Assembly: GCF_000718005.1 (NCBI RefSeq)
Contig: NZ_JODV01000006.1
Strand: one strand, 5' to 3'
From: Actinoalloteichus_B caeruleus
Lineage (GTDB): Bacteria > Actinomycetota > Actinomycetes > Mycobacteriales > Pseudonocardiaceae
DNA length: 64,000 bases
In this document: in pieces, positions 44,657 through 53,108 of the stretch
How positions within the stretch are numbered: the first letter of the stretch is position 1
Layout of the letters: each line of letters starts with the position of its first letter
Notes under the pieces: model-generated
The model's input: the letters and a program-made list of their open reading frames with translations, nothing else
The model's database searches: none
Told to the model about the DNA's origin: nothing
Made by a program: the position numbers and the translations under genes

Positions 44657-45026
44657 CCGGGAAAGTCTAGGCAGCCGCCACCACGACAAACGAGCGGGTT
44701 GTCCGGTGGGCGCACCGCGTCCCGCCTGCTGGGACGCGGTGCGGCGGGGCGGCCCCCGGGGGTGGCCCACCGCGCGTGTTCCCTCACGTCGAGTGTCCCC
44801 GCCCAGTACCCACACCCGCTTCACCGCCGGGTGCGGACACTGCGCACACGCCCGGTCGGGGTGCGGTCGGCGACCACCCGCGAGAGGGGTCGGCACCGTC
44901 CGCCGTCCCGATCTGACTCTGGGTGCACGAGACGGCGACCACACGTACCGAATTCCGCTCGCGGCTCATAGACTGTCCGCCGTCAGGTGCGGAGTGCGGT
45001 AGTCACGGAGACGAGGTCCGACAGGC
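44657..45026. other. Divergent promoter region with a strong hairpin
   Basis: 370 bases between argS and the DUF3105 gene. It holds a perfect 13-bp stem (CGCACCGCGTCCC, 7-nt loop) at 44711-44743, upstream of the argS promoter. A TAGACT box at 44970-44975 could start the DUF3105 transcript with a leader of about 45 nt. No gene or tRNA is visible. Confidence 0.5.
44664..44669 (-). promoter_or_regulatory. -10 box (TAGACT) of leaderless argS
   Basis: TANNNT hexamer ending 7 nt before the argS GTG. It would drive the five-gene argS-thrB unit. Confidence 0.55.
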
Positions 45027-45926
45027 ATGGCGAGCGGAAAGAGCTCCAAAGCGGTACGCAACGCCCGCGCGGCGACGGCCGTGAAGAAGTCGAAGCCCTG
45101 GGGCACGCTGGCCGCGGTGGCGGTGCTGGTGCTGTTCGCCGGCGGCATCTTCACCTACGTGTACACGCAGTACGAGGCGACCGCCGACATCCGCGCCTTC
45201 ACGCCCTCGGAGGAGAACCAGAACCCGGCCCTGGACATCGAGGGCGTCACCAGCGAGGAGTACGCGGGCCAGTTGCACGTGGTCGCTCCGCAGCGGGTGG
45301 CCTACGAGGAGTTCCCGCCCAACGGCGGACCGCACGACGAGGTGTGGGCTGGCTGCAACGGCGTGGTCTACGACGTCCCGGTGCGGAACGAGAACATGGT
45401 CCACTCGCTGGAGCACGGCGCCGTCTGGATCGCCTACAACGAGGACCAGATCCAGGGCGACGACCTGGAGACGCTGCGGAACAAGGTCATCGGTGAGCCG
45501 GCGATGATGATGTCGCCCTACCCCGACCTCGACAGCCCGATCTCGCTCCAGGCATGGGGCCACCGGTTGAAGGTCGACAGCGCCGACGACGAGCGGATCG
45601 ACCAGTTCATCACGGCCCTCCAGCTCAACGCCTACGTCTACCCCGAGATCGGTGCCACCTGCATGCCGAACCCGGCCCGCTTCGACGTGGACAACCCGCC
45701 GCCCTTCGACCCGAGCGAGCCCGGACCGGACGCCATGCCGATGTCGGCGAACCCGGAGGACTTCGGCGGCTACACCGGTCCCGGTGACGAGATGCTCGAC
45801 CCCTCGGGCGCCCCGGAGGCGAGCGAGCAGCCGGAGGGCGAGGAGGACCCGGCCACGGACGAGTCGGAGGCCCCCGAGTCCGACGAGGGCGCTGACGCAT
45901 CCGACGAGGGCGACACCAACGACTGA
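45027..45926 (+). CDS. DUF3105 family membrane-anchored protein
   Basis: 299 residues. Basic N-terminus, one membrane helix (about 27-48), then an extracytoplasmic domain with the DUF3105 marks: HxxPPxxGPHD-like text (YEEFPPNGGPHDEVWAGCNG), MVHSLEHGAVWIAY and a closing GATCMPNP. A long acidic Pro/Glu-rich tail (about 240-299) follows. Function unknown; the conserved His and Cys residues suggest metal or redox binding. The DUF305 gene follows 17 nt downstream, the common pairing for this family. Confidence 0.9.
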   Translation: MASGKSSKAVRNARAATAVKKSKPWGTLAAVAVLVLFAGGIFTYVYTQYEATADIRAFTPSEENQNPALDIEGVTSEEYAGQLHVVAPQRVAYEEFPPNGGPHDEVWAGCNGVVYDVPVRNENMVHSLEHGAVWIAYNEDQIQGDDLETLRNKVIGEPAMMMSPYPDLDSPISLQAWGHRLKVDSADDERIDQFITALQLNAYVYPEIGATCMPNPARFDVDNPPPFDPSEPGPDAMPMSANPEDFGGYTGPGDEMLDPSGAPEASEQPEGEEDPATDESEAPESDEGADASDEGDTND

Positions 45927-45943
45927 GGGCTGAGGGCCACGTG

Positions 45944-46690
45944 GTGACGAGGCACCCGAGGGCGCGGAGCGGGAGCGCCGAGAAGAGCGACGGTTCGCCG
46001 CCCCCGGGGGTCGGCTCCGGTGGGCCGCCGTGGATACGGGCGGTGACCCTCGTGGGCGCGGTGCTGGCGCTGCTGCTCCTCGGCGCGGCCGGCGGGATGC
46101 TGGTCGGGCTGCCGGGGGCCGGCGGTTCGGCGGCCCCGTCGGCGGAGTCCGTGGACGTCGGCTTCGCGCAGGACATGACGATCCATCACCGCCAGGCGAC
46201 GACGATGGCGACCCTGTACCGGGTGAACGGGGAGGACCCGTCGATCTCCCAGCTGGCCTTCGACATCGACACCAACCAGCGCGAGCAGATCGGTTGGATG
46301 CAGGGCTGGTTGAACATCTGGGACCGTTCGCTGACACCGGTGGACGGCTACATGAACTGGATGACCGGCCCGGAGGGCCACCAGCACCACGGTGCCGTGC
46401 CCCAGGACGAGAACGGTGCTCCGGCGATCATGCCGGGGATGGCCAGCGAGGAGGAGCTGGCCGAGCTGCGGGCGGCCCGGGGAGAGGAACTCGACGTCCT
46501 GTTCCTCCAGCTGATGCTCCGCCACCACGAGGGTGGCGTCGAGATGGCCTCCTACGCGGCGGAGCGCGCCGGCCGGCCGCAGGTGCGCAACCTCGCGTCG
46601 AACATGTTGGAACACCAGACCGCGGAGAGCGCGAAGATGGTGGGCATGCTGCGGGAGCGAGGGGCCGAGCCGCTGCCGTTCGACAACTGA
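45944..46690 (+). CDS. DUF305 family protein
   Basis: 248 residues: N-terminal membrane helix (about 33-55) and an outer ferritin-like four-helix bundle. Metal-binding pairs are clear: DMTIHHRQA in the first helix and MLRHHEGGVEMA in the third, each with two His. Related DUF305 proteins bind copper. GTG at 45944 is taken since GAGGG lies 7 nt upstream; the GTG at 45941 is also in frame. Probably transcribed with the DUF3105 gene. Confidence 0.9.
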   Translation: MTRHPRARSGSAEKSDGSPPPGVGSGGPPWIRAVTLVGAVLALLLLGAAGGMLVGLPGAGGSAAPSAESVDVGFAQDMTIHHRQATTMATLYRVNGEDPSISQLAFDIDTNQREQIGWMQGWLNIWDRSLTPVDGYMNWMTGPEGHQHHGAVPQDENGAPAIMPGMASEEELAELRAARGEELDVLFLQLMLRHHEGGVEMASYAAERAGRPQVRNLASNMLEHQTAESAKMVGMLRERGAEPLPFDN

Positions 46691-47154
46691 CCGACCCCAC
46701 TGGCGCCGCAATGGCGGGTACTGGTCGGGAGCCTCGCCCCTGCCGCATGCCGGGGTGCTCGTACCCCCACCGCGCTCGGGGCCGGCGGGGCGCTCGTGCC
46801 GGCGTACCCACCGCCACCACCCCCGGCGACGAGCCCGCCGAGGCGCACGACTGACCGGCGACGCGCCCGCGCGCTCCTCGGCGGCGGCGCGCGGCAGGTC
46901 GTCCCCGCGTCCCGGGCGCGCCCGGCGGGGGTTCGTGGCCCTCTCCCGTTCCGACCTCCCGGGGGCTCGGCCGCCGCCCTCCACCGGTGCCGGTGCGACC
47001 GCCGGCGGCGCTGATCGTCCCGCCACCACCGCCGGCTGGCCCCCGGGAGGTCGGGGCGCGCCCGGGCTCGTCGGCGTCCCCACCTCCGGACGGTGCGCGA
47101 CGGCTGGTCAGACCAGTGGTGGTCCGCCCGGTGCCCCGTCTCGGGCCGAACGGT
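46691..47154. other. Gap between convergent genes
   Basis: 464 bases, GC-rich, no supported gene and no strong terminator hairpin seen. Open frames here are Pro/Arg/Gly-rich and overlap on both strands. Confidence 0.4.
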
Positions 47155-48126
47155 TCACCAGCTCAACTCGCGGCAGCTCATCGGGAGGTGGGCGGGCTCC
47201 ACCTGGAGGGTGGCGTGGTGGATGCCGTACTTCTCCGCGAGCATCCGTTGGGCCTCGCCCAGCACGGTCCCGGTGTCGCCGTCGGTCTCGATCGTCAGGT
47301 GCGCCTGGAGGACCTCCATGCCGGAGGTGAGGGTCCAGACGTGGAGGTCGTGCACGCCGACCACGGCCGGGAGACCGACGAGGTCCCGCCTGAGCTGGCG
47401 CACGTCGACCTCGGCGGGCGCTTCCTGCACGAGGATGCGCAGGGCCTGGCCCGCGAGCCGTGCGGTCCGGGGGATGACGAAGGCCGCGATGGCGACGGCC
47501 ACGAGCGGGTCGGCGTACCGCCAGCCGAAGAGCAGCGTGACGGCGGCGCCGATGAGCACTCCGACCGAGGCCAGCGTGTCGGCCAGCACCTCCAGGTAGG
47601 CGCCCCGCACGTTGATGCTCTCGGCCGCGCCCTGTCGCAGCAGGGCGAAGGCGACGAGGTTGGCGACCAGTCCGGCGGCGGCGGCGATCATGACCGGGCC
47701 GCCCTCGACCTCCGGCGGATCCGTGAAGCGGTGGGCGGCCTCGTACAGGATGAAGCCGGCGACCGCGAAGAGCAGCAGGGCGTTGGCCAGGGCCGCGAGC
47801 ACCTCCAGCCGGTAGAGGCCGAAGGTGCGGCGCGTCCCGGAGGCGCGGCGCGCGGCTCGGCGGGCGGCGGTGATCGCGGCGAGGGCCATCCCGATGCCGA
47901 GGACGTCGGTCAGCATGTGGCCGGCGTCCGAGAGCAACGCGAGGGAGCCGGTGGCGAGGGCGACCACGACCTCCACGACGAGGAAGGTGACGAGCACGCA
48001 CAACGCGGCCACCATCCGCCGCACATGCCTCCCGGACGCGCTCACCGCGTCGGCCGCGGTGATGCCGTGCCCGTGTCCGTGCCCCCGGTGCCCCTCGTCG
48101 GAACGACCGCCGTTGTCCGCTGTCAT
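47155..48126 (-). CDS. Cation diffusion facilitator (zinc-type efflux)
   Basis: 323 residues with six membrane helices. Exports Zn2+ or related divalent ions in exchange for protons. The transport site is seen as HMLTD in LLSDAGHMLTDVLG (helix 2) and ADTLASVG (helix 5); a His-rich N-terminus (GHRGHGHGHG) and a cytoplasmic C-terminal domain (about 240-320) follow the family plan. ATG at 48126 with GGGAGG 7 nt upstream. An AT-rich dyad lies just upstream and is probably a metal-regulator site; no regulator gene is adjacent. Confidence 0.92.
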   Translation of the reverse strand: MTADNGGRSDEGHRGHGHGHGITAADAVSASGRHVRRMVAALCVLVTFLVVEVVVALATGSLALLSDAGHMLTDVLGIGMALAAITAARRAARRASGTRRTFGLYRLEVLAALANALLLFAVAGFILYEAAHRFTDPPEVEGGPVMIAAAAGLVANLVAFALLRQGAAESINVRGAYLEVLADTLASVGVLIGAAVTLLFGWRYADPLVAVAIAAFVIPRTARLAGQALRILVQEAPAEVDVRQLRRDLVGLPAVVGVHDLHVWTLTSGMEVLQAHLTIETDGDTGTVLGEAQRMLAEKYGIHHATLQVEPAHLPMSCRELSW

Positions 48127-48147
48127 CTCGTCGCCTCCCGGAGCGAA

Positions 48148-48166
48148 CATATAGCGATATGCGCAT
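48148..48166. promoter_or_regulatory. Candidate metal-responsive operator of the CDF gene
   Basis: CATAT-AGCG-ATATG dyad at 48148-48161, overlapped by a second palindrome ATGCGCAT at 48159-48166, about 22 bp upstream of the start codon in an otherwise GC-rich region. AT-rich dyads of this kind are bound by ArsR/SmtB-type sensors. Confidence 0.45.
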
Positions 48167-48323
48167 GAGTACAAGTCCGCAATCGCGCGCTCCCCTGGCC
48201 TGGGAGAACGAGGAGGTGAACTCGTTCAGGCGTCAACCAGGGGGGGGTGCGCGAACCCCCGATCGGGATGCGCTAAGCTTTCCCCGTCGCCGGCGAGGGG
48301 AATCCCGAAACCGACGATGGTGA

Positions 48324-48396
48324 GCCCTCGTAGCTCAGTGGATAGAGCACTGCCCTCCGGAGGCAGGTGTCACAGGTTCGAATCCTGTCGAGGGCG
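48324..48396 (+). tRNA. tRNA-Arg (anticodon CCG)
   Basis: 73-nt cloverleaf: acceptor GCCCTCG/CGAGGGC pairs perfectly; D arm GCTC/GAGC; anticodon stem CTGCC/GGCAG with loop CTCCGGA, so anticodon CCG, reading CGG; T arm ACAGG-TTCGAAT-CCTGT. Discriminator base G; CCA is not encoded. A TAAGCT box at 48274-48279 may be its -10. No integrase gene or duplicated tRNA end is seen nearby. Confidence 0.97.
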
Positions 48397-49035
48397 CAAC
48401 GAGACCAACGAGCGCGGTGGCGGGCATCCCCCACCGCGCTTCGTCGTGTGCGGTCGACACGTCCTAGTTCCCCCTCGCGGTTTTCGGGAGACCCCAGACC
48501 CGGGAGACGGCACGTCTCCTCGACCAACTCCACGCTGGCGGACCGCGGCCGGCGGCTCGCCTCACCCAGGGACGGGGTCGCGCCAGGAGAGCGGTCCGAT
48601 TCCGCCATCGAGCTGTCCCCGGGACCCACGGGGGCGCGCGGCGCCCCACCGAAGCTGACGTGACGGTGGCGGCTTGCCTCCTCCCGGGCCGAGGGAGGCC
48701 GGGACGCTGCGCGAGCGAGCCGGTGCACGGGCGGGAGCGAGGCGTTCCCGCCGGCAGGAGAACGACGAGACGTTCCCGCGCCGACGGCCAACCACCGCCG
48801 CGCCGCCCGGCTCGGCAGCTGACCCCCGGCACGGAGACCCGAGGGCGCTCCCCAGCCCGCTCTCGCCCGCCCGGGTACGCCAGTCGGGACCGCACGAGCG
48901 CCCAGGAGCGGCGGCCCTGGGGGACGAGGTCCTCGTCGGCGTCCCGACACCCACCACCAGCCCAGCCCGCGTCCCCACCGGCGGGGAGGGCCGAGCCCGG
49001 GACCATCCGCTCACGGAGGAGGCGGGTCGCCAGGC
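48397..49035. other. 640-base gap after tRNA-Arg
   Basis: No recognisable gene. Overlapping open frames on both strands are Arg/Pro-rich. Genomic islands often insert at tRNA 3' ends, but no integrase, transposase or direct repeat of the tRNA end was found within the window. Confidence 0.4.
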
Positions 49036-49644
49036 TCAGGAGGGGACCGGCGTGTCGTCGCGGTCGCCCACGAGTTCCTCGATGGCGGCGAGGGCCTCCT
49101 CGGTGGGCAGGTCCTCGTCGAGCACCAGGTGCAGCATCAGCCCGTCGAGCAGCGCCACCACCAGGGTGGCGACACCGGCGCAGCGGCTCGCCGACCAGTG
49201 CGGTCGGAGCGTGGCCAGCCGGTCGGCGGCCTGCGCCCTCGACTGGCGCATCTGGTCCCGCATCACGGCACCGAGGTTGCTGTCCCGCATCGCTCCGACA
49301 ACGAGTTCGACCGCGAGCCGGCTCGCCCGCGTGCTCCCGGAACTCGGCAGCAGACCACGCAGCGTGTCCAGGGCGGCCTGTTCGTCGGAGGCCTCCAACA
49401 GCTCGTCGATGACCGGGTTGATCACGAGGTCACCCGCGCGTTCGGCTATCGCGCGGTGCAGGTTGCCGACACCCCCGAAGTGGTAGTGGATCAGCCCGAC
49501 GTTCGCGGTCGCCCGCTCGGCGACCGCACGGGTGGTCACGGCGGGCCATCCGCCCTCCGCCAGCAGGTCGACGCCGACCGCCACCAGCTGCTCACGGCGT
49601 CGTTCACCTCGCCCGGGACCTGGTCGATCGACTGTTTTGGTCAC
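49036..49644 (-). CDS. TetR family transcriptional regulator
   Basis: 202 residues. N-terminal helix-turn-helix (about 14-60): RREQLVAVGVDLLAEGGWPA, then TTRAVAERATANVGLIHYHF. The C-terminal ligand domain is not specific enough to name an inducer. GTG at 49644 lies inside a perfect dyad (49636-49653) and 6 nt after a TAATTT -10 box, so the gene is probably leaderless and self-repressed. No obvious target gene is adjacent: the plus-strand gene at 50082 is 437 bases away. Confidence 0.9.
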   Translation of the reverse strand: MTKTVDRPGPGRGERRREQLVAVGVDLLAEGGWPAVTTRAVAERATANVGLIHYHFGGVGNLHRAIAERAGDLVINPVIDELLEASDEQAALDTLRGLLPSSGSTRASRLAVELVVGAMRDSNLGAVMRDQMRQSRAQAADRLATLRPHWSASRCAGVATLVVALLDGLMLHLVLDEDLPTEEALAAIEELVGDRDDTPVPS

Positions 49645-49653
49645 TTGACCAAA
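49636..49653. promoter_or_regulatory. TetR-type operator over the regulator's own start codon
   Basis: Perfect 18-bp dyad TTTGGTCA-CT-TGACCAAA, covering the GTG of the tetR gene and its transcription start. The size and symmetry are typical of TetR operators. Confidence 0.75.
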
Positions 49654-49656
49654 TTA
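49651..49656 (-). promoter_or_regulatory. -10 box (TAATTT) of leaderless tetR
   Basis: TANNNT hexamer ending 6 nt before the GTG and partly inside the operator dyad, so binding would block polymerase. Confidence 0.55.
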
Positions 49657-50081
49657 GCACCCCGGCGGGCGCCGTACCCGGAGTTTGCGCGATTCCCGGC
49701 GGTTCGGCCCGGAGAACGGCGGAATCGGCCGGTGACCATCGCGGGCAGGATGGACGCGTCGCGCCCCCGCCGACGGGAGCGCGGCGATCGTCCGACGGGG
49801 CGGCACCCGTTCGGCGGTTACCGAGCGTCAGAACGCTGCCGGCGGCGACCGGGTGCCCCACCACTGGGCGACCCTGGTGCCACCAGGTAGTTTCCACAGT
49901 GGAAGCTCCGGTGCACGCGTTTCCCGTGCTGCCACGCTCGGCACCTGGGATGACGTCGAAGCGACGGAAAGCCGCGTCAGGGGAACCCGCCCAGACCCGA
50001 CGTCGGCTCGAGTTGGCAAGATACGGACTCGCCGGTGCCTCGTGACGTCTCGCGCGGAACGCGGAAGCAGAAAGGATCCTG
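49654..50081. other. Intergenic region with two palindromes
   Basis: About 430 bases without a gene. Two near-perfect dyads stand side by side: CCTGGTG-C-CACCAGG at 49873-49887 and TTCCAC-A-GTGGAA at 49892-49904. They lie about 180-210 bp upstream of the gene at 50082 and look like regulator binding sites. Confidence 0.45.
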
Positions 50082-50615
50082 GTGAACTCGCAAACCATCC
50101 AGGTCGACGACCTCCGCCTGCTCGCAGTGCCCAATGCCGTGAATCTCGCCGATCTCTTTCTCCGGTTCACCCTGTCCGAGTGGTCCTTACGCCCCTTGCA
50201 GGACGACGCGTCCCGCGTGATGAGCGCGCTGGTCACGGCCACCGTCGAGGACACCGACCAGCAGTCGGCGGGCTTCATCACGGTGCGCCTGCGCCTGCGC
50301 GGTGACTGCCTCGTCGTGGAGGTCGAGACCGAACGGTTCAACGAGCACGCCCCGGTGCTGGCCCAGTTGTCGGAACTGCGCACCGGGCTCGTTCCGCTCG
50401 ACGGCGGAATCCGACTCGCCTGGTGTGAGCTCCCCCTGCCGACGGGGTTGAACGGCACGGCGGTCCCCCTGCCCCAACGGGAGCGACGCCCCTCCCCCGC
50501 CGCCGAGGCGATGGCGGGGGAGCCGGACGACTTCGACCCCCAGGTCATGCAGCGGCTGCTGTTCGGCCTGAGCGGAGCCGGCAAGCCCCCGCACGACGGC
50601 GGCCTGGGCAACTGA
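50082..50615 (+). CDS. ATP-binding (HATPase-like) regulatory protein, putative
   Basis: 177 residues. The first 100 residues resemble the single-domain, RsbW-type ATPase fold proteins of actinomycetes: NAVNLADLFLRFTLSEWSLR, an ALVTATVEDTD helix, and FITVRLRLRGDCLVVEVET. The C-terminal 75 residues are Pro/Gly-rich and likely disordered. The usual N-box and G-box ATP residues are not clear (no DNG or GxGL), so ATP binding is doubtful. GTG at 50082, with AAAGGA about 5 nt upstream. Similar proteins occur singly in many actinomycetes; function unknown. Confidence 0.65.
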   Translation: MNSQTIQVDDLRLLAVPNAVNLADLFLRFTLSEWSLRPLQDDASRVMSALVTATVEDTDQQSAGFITVRLRLRGDCLVVEVETERFNEHAPVLAQLSELRTGLVPLDGGIRLAWCELPLPTGLNGTAVPLPQRERRPSPAAEAMAGEPDDFDPQVMQRLLFGLSGAGKPPHDGGLGN

Positions 50616-50626
50616 CGCCGCACCTC

Positions 50627-50654
50627 CGGGGCGGGGCCGTTTCGCCCCGCCCCG
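50627..50654. terminator. Bidirectional terminator
   Basis: Perfect 11-bp arms CGGGGCGGGGC and GCCCCGCCCCG around a 6-nt loop (CGTTTC), 12 nt after the stop at 50615 and between converging genes. Confidence 0.7.
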
Positions 50655-50840
50655 ATCGGCGCGAGGTCCGCCCGGAAGGGTGACCGATCCGCGGGCCGCG
50701 CCCGAAGGCCGACGTCATCCACCCGACCGCGGCCGTGGTGCGCGCGCTGACCTCCCCCCGTGACTCCGGGGACGGGCTGGAGCGGAGCACCCGGCCGGGC
50801 CGTCACATGCGGTCGCGGCCGACAGGTCCCACGACCTGGT

Positions 50841-51245
50841 TCAGCGGCGCGGGGGCAGGCCCCCGAGGGCCTGGCCGGTGCGATAGAGGCTGATCAGCAG
50901 TGGGCGCAGCGCTGTCCCGCGCTCGGTCACCGCGTACTCGGTCCGCGCCGGGAAGCCGGGGGCGCGCGTCCTGCCGACCAGGCCGCGCGCCTGGAGCTCA
51001 CCCAACCGCTCGGTCAGCACCTTCGCGCTCAGGGTGGGAAGTCGGCGCCGGAGTTCCGTGAAGGAGCAGGGCCCGTGCAGGAGTTCCCGTAGCACCAGCG
51101 TGGTCCAGCGACCGGAGACGGCCGCCAGCGCGACCTCGACCGGGCAGTCCGGGTCCGGCCGCTGGGTGCGCCCCGCCACGTCCGGGACCAGCTCTCGGTC
51201 CCAGCCGCCGTCGGCCCTGACCACGGTTTCCGTTTGGTTACCCAC
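50841..51245 (-). CDS. HxlR family transcriptional regulator
   Basis: 134 residues. Winged-helix regulator; the HxlR core reads CPVEVALAAVSGRWTTLVLR, ELLHGPCSFTELRRRLPTLS, then LTERLGELQARGLVGRTRAP. The Cys in PDCPVE stands where redox- or aldehyde-sensing HxlR members carry their reactive Cys. GTG at 51245, with AGGAGG 5 nt upstream. Divergent from the SnoaL-like gene with only 25 nt between the two start codons, so it very probably controls that gene. Confidence 0.9.
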   Translation of the reverse strand: MGNQTETVVRADGGWDRELVPDVAGRTQRPDPDCPVEVALAAVSGRWTTLVLRELLHGPCSFTELRRRLPTLSAKVLTERLGELQARGLVGRTRAPGFPARTEYAVTERGTALRPLLISLYRTGQALGGLPPRR

Positions 51246-51270
51246 GTGCGCCTCCTGTTGGCTCCGCTCC

Positions 51271-51702
51271 ATGAGCGAGACTCCGACCCACATCCAACTC
51301 ACGACGGACCCCGCACGGCACCCCGAGGTCTTCGCCTCGGCGTTCAACACCGGCGACGTCGACATCCTGGAACAGGTGTACGAGCCCGGGGCGCTGTTCG
51401 TTCCCCAACCCGGCACGGCCGTGACGGGGGAGGCACGGCGACTGGCCAACGCGGAGTTCCTGGAACTCGGGCTGCCCATCACCGTCTCCCCCCGCCACGT
51501 CTACGCCCTGGACGACGTCGCACTTCTGATCGTCGACTTCGTGATCGCCGGAACCGCGCGGCACGGCGGCTCCGTCCGCATCGAGGGAACGGCGACGGAC
51601 GTGGCGCGCCGGGGGGCCGACGGGTACTGGCGCTACGCCATCGACAACCCCTTCGGCGTCGCGGAGGGGCCGGCGGGGTCGGGGCGAGCCAGCACCGCCT
51701 AA
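51271..51702 (+). CDS. SnoaL-like / DUF4440 (NTF2-fold) protein
   Basis: 143 residues with the NTF2-like fold pattern: HPEVFASAFNTGDVDILEQVYEPGALFV, then a closing WRYAIDNPFG. Such small cone-shaped proteins bind or convert hydrophobic molecules; the substrate is unknown. ATG at 51271 lacks a ribosome binding site, and TTGGCT lies 7 nt upstream in -10 position, so it may be leaderless. The stop overlaps the end of the small membrane-protein gene on the other strand by four bases. Confidence 0.8.
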   Translation: MSETPTHIQLTTDPARHPEVFASAFNTGDVDILEQVYEPGALFVPQPGTAVTGEARRLANAEFLELGLPITVSPRHVYALDDVALLIVDFVIAGTARHGGSVRIEGTATDVARRGADGYWRYAIDNPFGVAEGPAGSGRASTA

Positions 51703-51950
51703 CGGAGCAGGCGGAACCAGCCCAGGTCGATCTCTATCGGCAGGACCAGCAGGGGGAAGGTGAGGACGAGGCAGATCGCGCACAGCAGGAGGATGACCCG
51801 CCTGGTGGTCGGCGAGTCGCCCACCACCGCCGACAGGAGCGACACCGCGAGGCGAAGCGCTTCCAACACCCCACCGCGCGAACCCCACCGTTCACCGGTC
51901 TTGCCCCCGACCTCGGTTGCGTCGAGCCAGGGGTCACGGCCTACTGTCAT
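51699..51950 (-). CDS. Small hypothetical membrane protein
   Basis: 83 residues, no family recognised. About 45 soluble residues are followed by one or two membrane helices (LRLAVSLLSAVVG and VILLLCAICLVLTFPLLVLPI) and a short end DLGWFRLLR. ATG at 51950 with GGAGG 9 nt upstream supports it as real. No partner gene lies on its strand nearby. Confidence 0.6.
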   Translation of the reverse strand: MTVGRDPWLDATEVGGKTGERWGSRGGVLEALRLAVSLLSAVVGDSPTTRRVILLLCAICLVLTFPLLVLPIEIDLGWFRLLR

Positions 51951-53108
51951 CAGGTTGGTCCTCCCTCGGAGCGCCAGGCGGACGCTGATCTCTGCCAGGA
52001 GCGGGCGTCCGCGAGCGCGGCTGGTGGCGACCGACCGGGGCGGCTTCCTTCCGAGGAAGCCGCCCACCACCGGCACCAATTCGTGCAAAGCAACCTACAC
52101 CGGTGGGTCGATATCGCGACTACTGGCTGCCACCACTCGCTCAGCGGGCAGAAATCTTCCACGAACGGCCCAAGACGAGAGCCAAGGCGGTCAGCAGAAC
52201 TAATATCGGCTGGTAGACGCAGTTCACTCGAGGCTGGAACACTCGTGGCGCCCTCGGCACGGCCCCAAGCGCCGCCCGCGACTCGGACCTCCCCACCACC
52301 CGATCGTCCACGTCAGCCACCCCCAGTTCGACTACTCAGGGTAGTTTTCGGCCATGCCAAGCCTTCCCCCGCAAGGACTAATATTCCCTCGGCATATCGC
52401 CTACCGGTGATATGCTCGTCGCTCTCAGTCCCCACCGCCACGGGCGGGCTCCCCGCGTCGCGGTCGGAGCGACGGCGCCTTGAGGACGAGGCCGGCACGT
52501 CGCGCCTCGACTCCCCTCCCCCCGTGGTGGCCGAGCGGTTTGGAGCGGTGCCCACCGTTCCCGGGCTGGTAGGGTCCGTCGCGATGTCGCTCGCGCGGGG
52601 AGAGTGAGGTGCCGGTGCGCGTCGCCAGCTCGGCCCTCCCACCGCCACGGGAGCCCACCACGAGGGTGGCCGGTCCTGCCCCCAGGGCGCGGACCAGCCG
52701 CGCTCCGCAGCCACGACCGGCGCGCTGGCCCCAGGCGGTCCCAGCGGTGGCCCCCATCCCGTCGCCCGCGCTCGAGTCGACCCGTCGAGCCCTTTCCACG
52801 CCGCACCCGGTGCTGCCCCCCTCGGACACGAAACGGGCGACCGGCACCAACGGCTACACGAACTCCTGGGGAACCAACGCGCACGGCGAACTCAGCGGGT
52901 GCCCGCCGCCCCGTTCCCACGCCCTGGTCAGCGCCTCCTCTCCGCGCTGACCCGCTCCGTGGCCCCGGTCGGGACGCCACGGTCGTTCGCCCTACCCGGA
53001 TTTCGCCCTCCTCGGGCTCCGGCTGTCACCGCCTTCCTCGTCCCGTGACCCGCGTCGCGGGACCACCGAGTGACGGCTGCCCCGAAGCCGAGCTGAGAGG
53101 TCACTCGT
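51951..53108. other. 1.15-kb gene-poor stretch of lower GC upstream of mrp
   Basis: From about 52,080 to 52,430 the sequence is distinctly AT-richer (CTAATATCGG, CTAATATTCC, GATATGCTCG). A possible 113-codon frame at 52609-52950 (GTG start) is Pro/Ser/Arg-rich and unconvincing. The right end should contain the mrp promoter. A strong hairpin at 52038-52065 is listed separately. Confidence 0.45.
52038..52065. terminator. Strong hairpin with tetraloop
   Basis: Perfect 12-bp arms GGGCGGCTTCCT and complement around the 4-nt loop TCCG. It looks like a terminator, but no gene ends next to it: the small membrane gene starts 88 nt to its left and nothing is coded to its right for 1 kb. Confidence 0.5.

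Noticed and set aside
48324..49035. Integrated island at tRNA-Arg
   Set aside because: No integrase, transposase or repeat of the tRNA 3' end is seen within the window.
52609..52950. Possible 113-codon gene with GTG start before mrp
   Set aside because: Pro/Ser/Arg/Ala-rich without motif; overlapping frames on the other strand are equally open.
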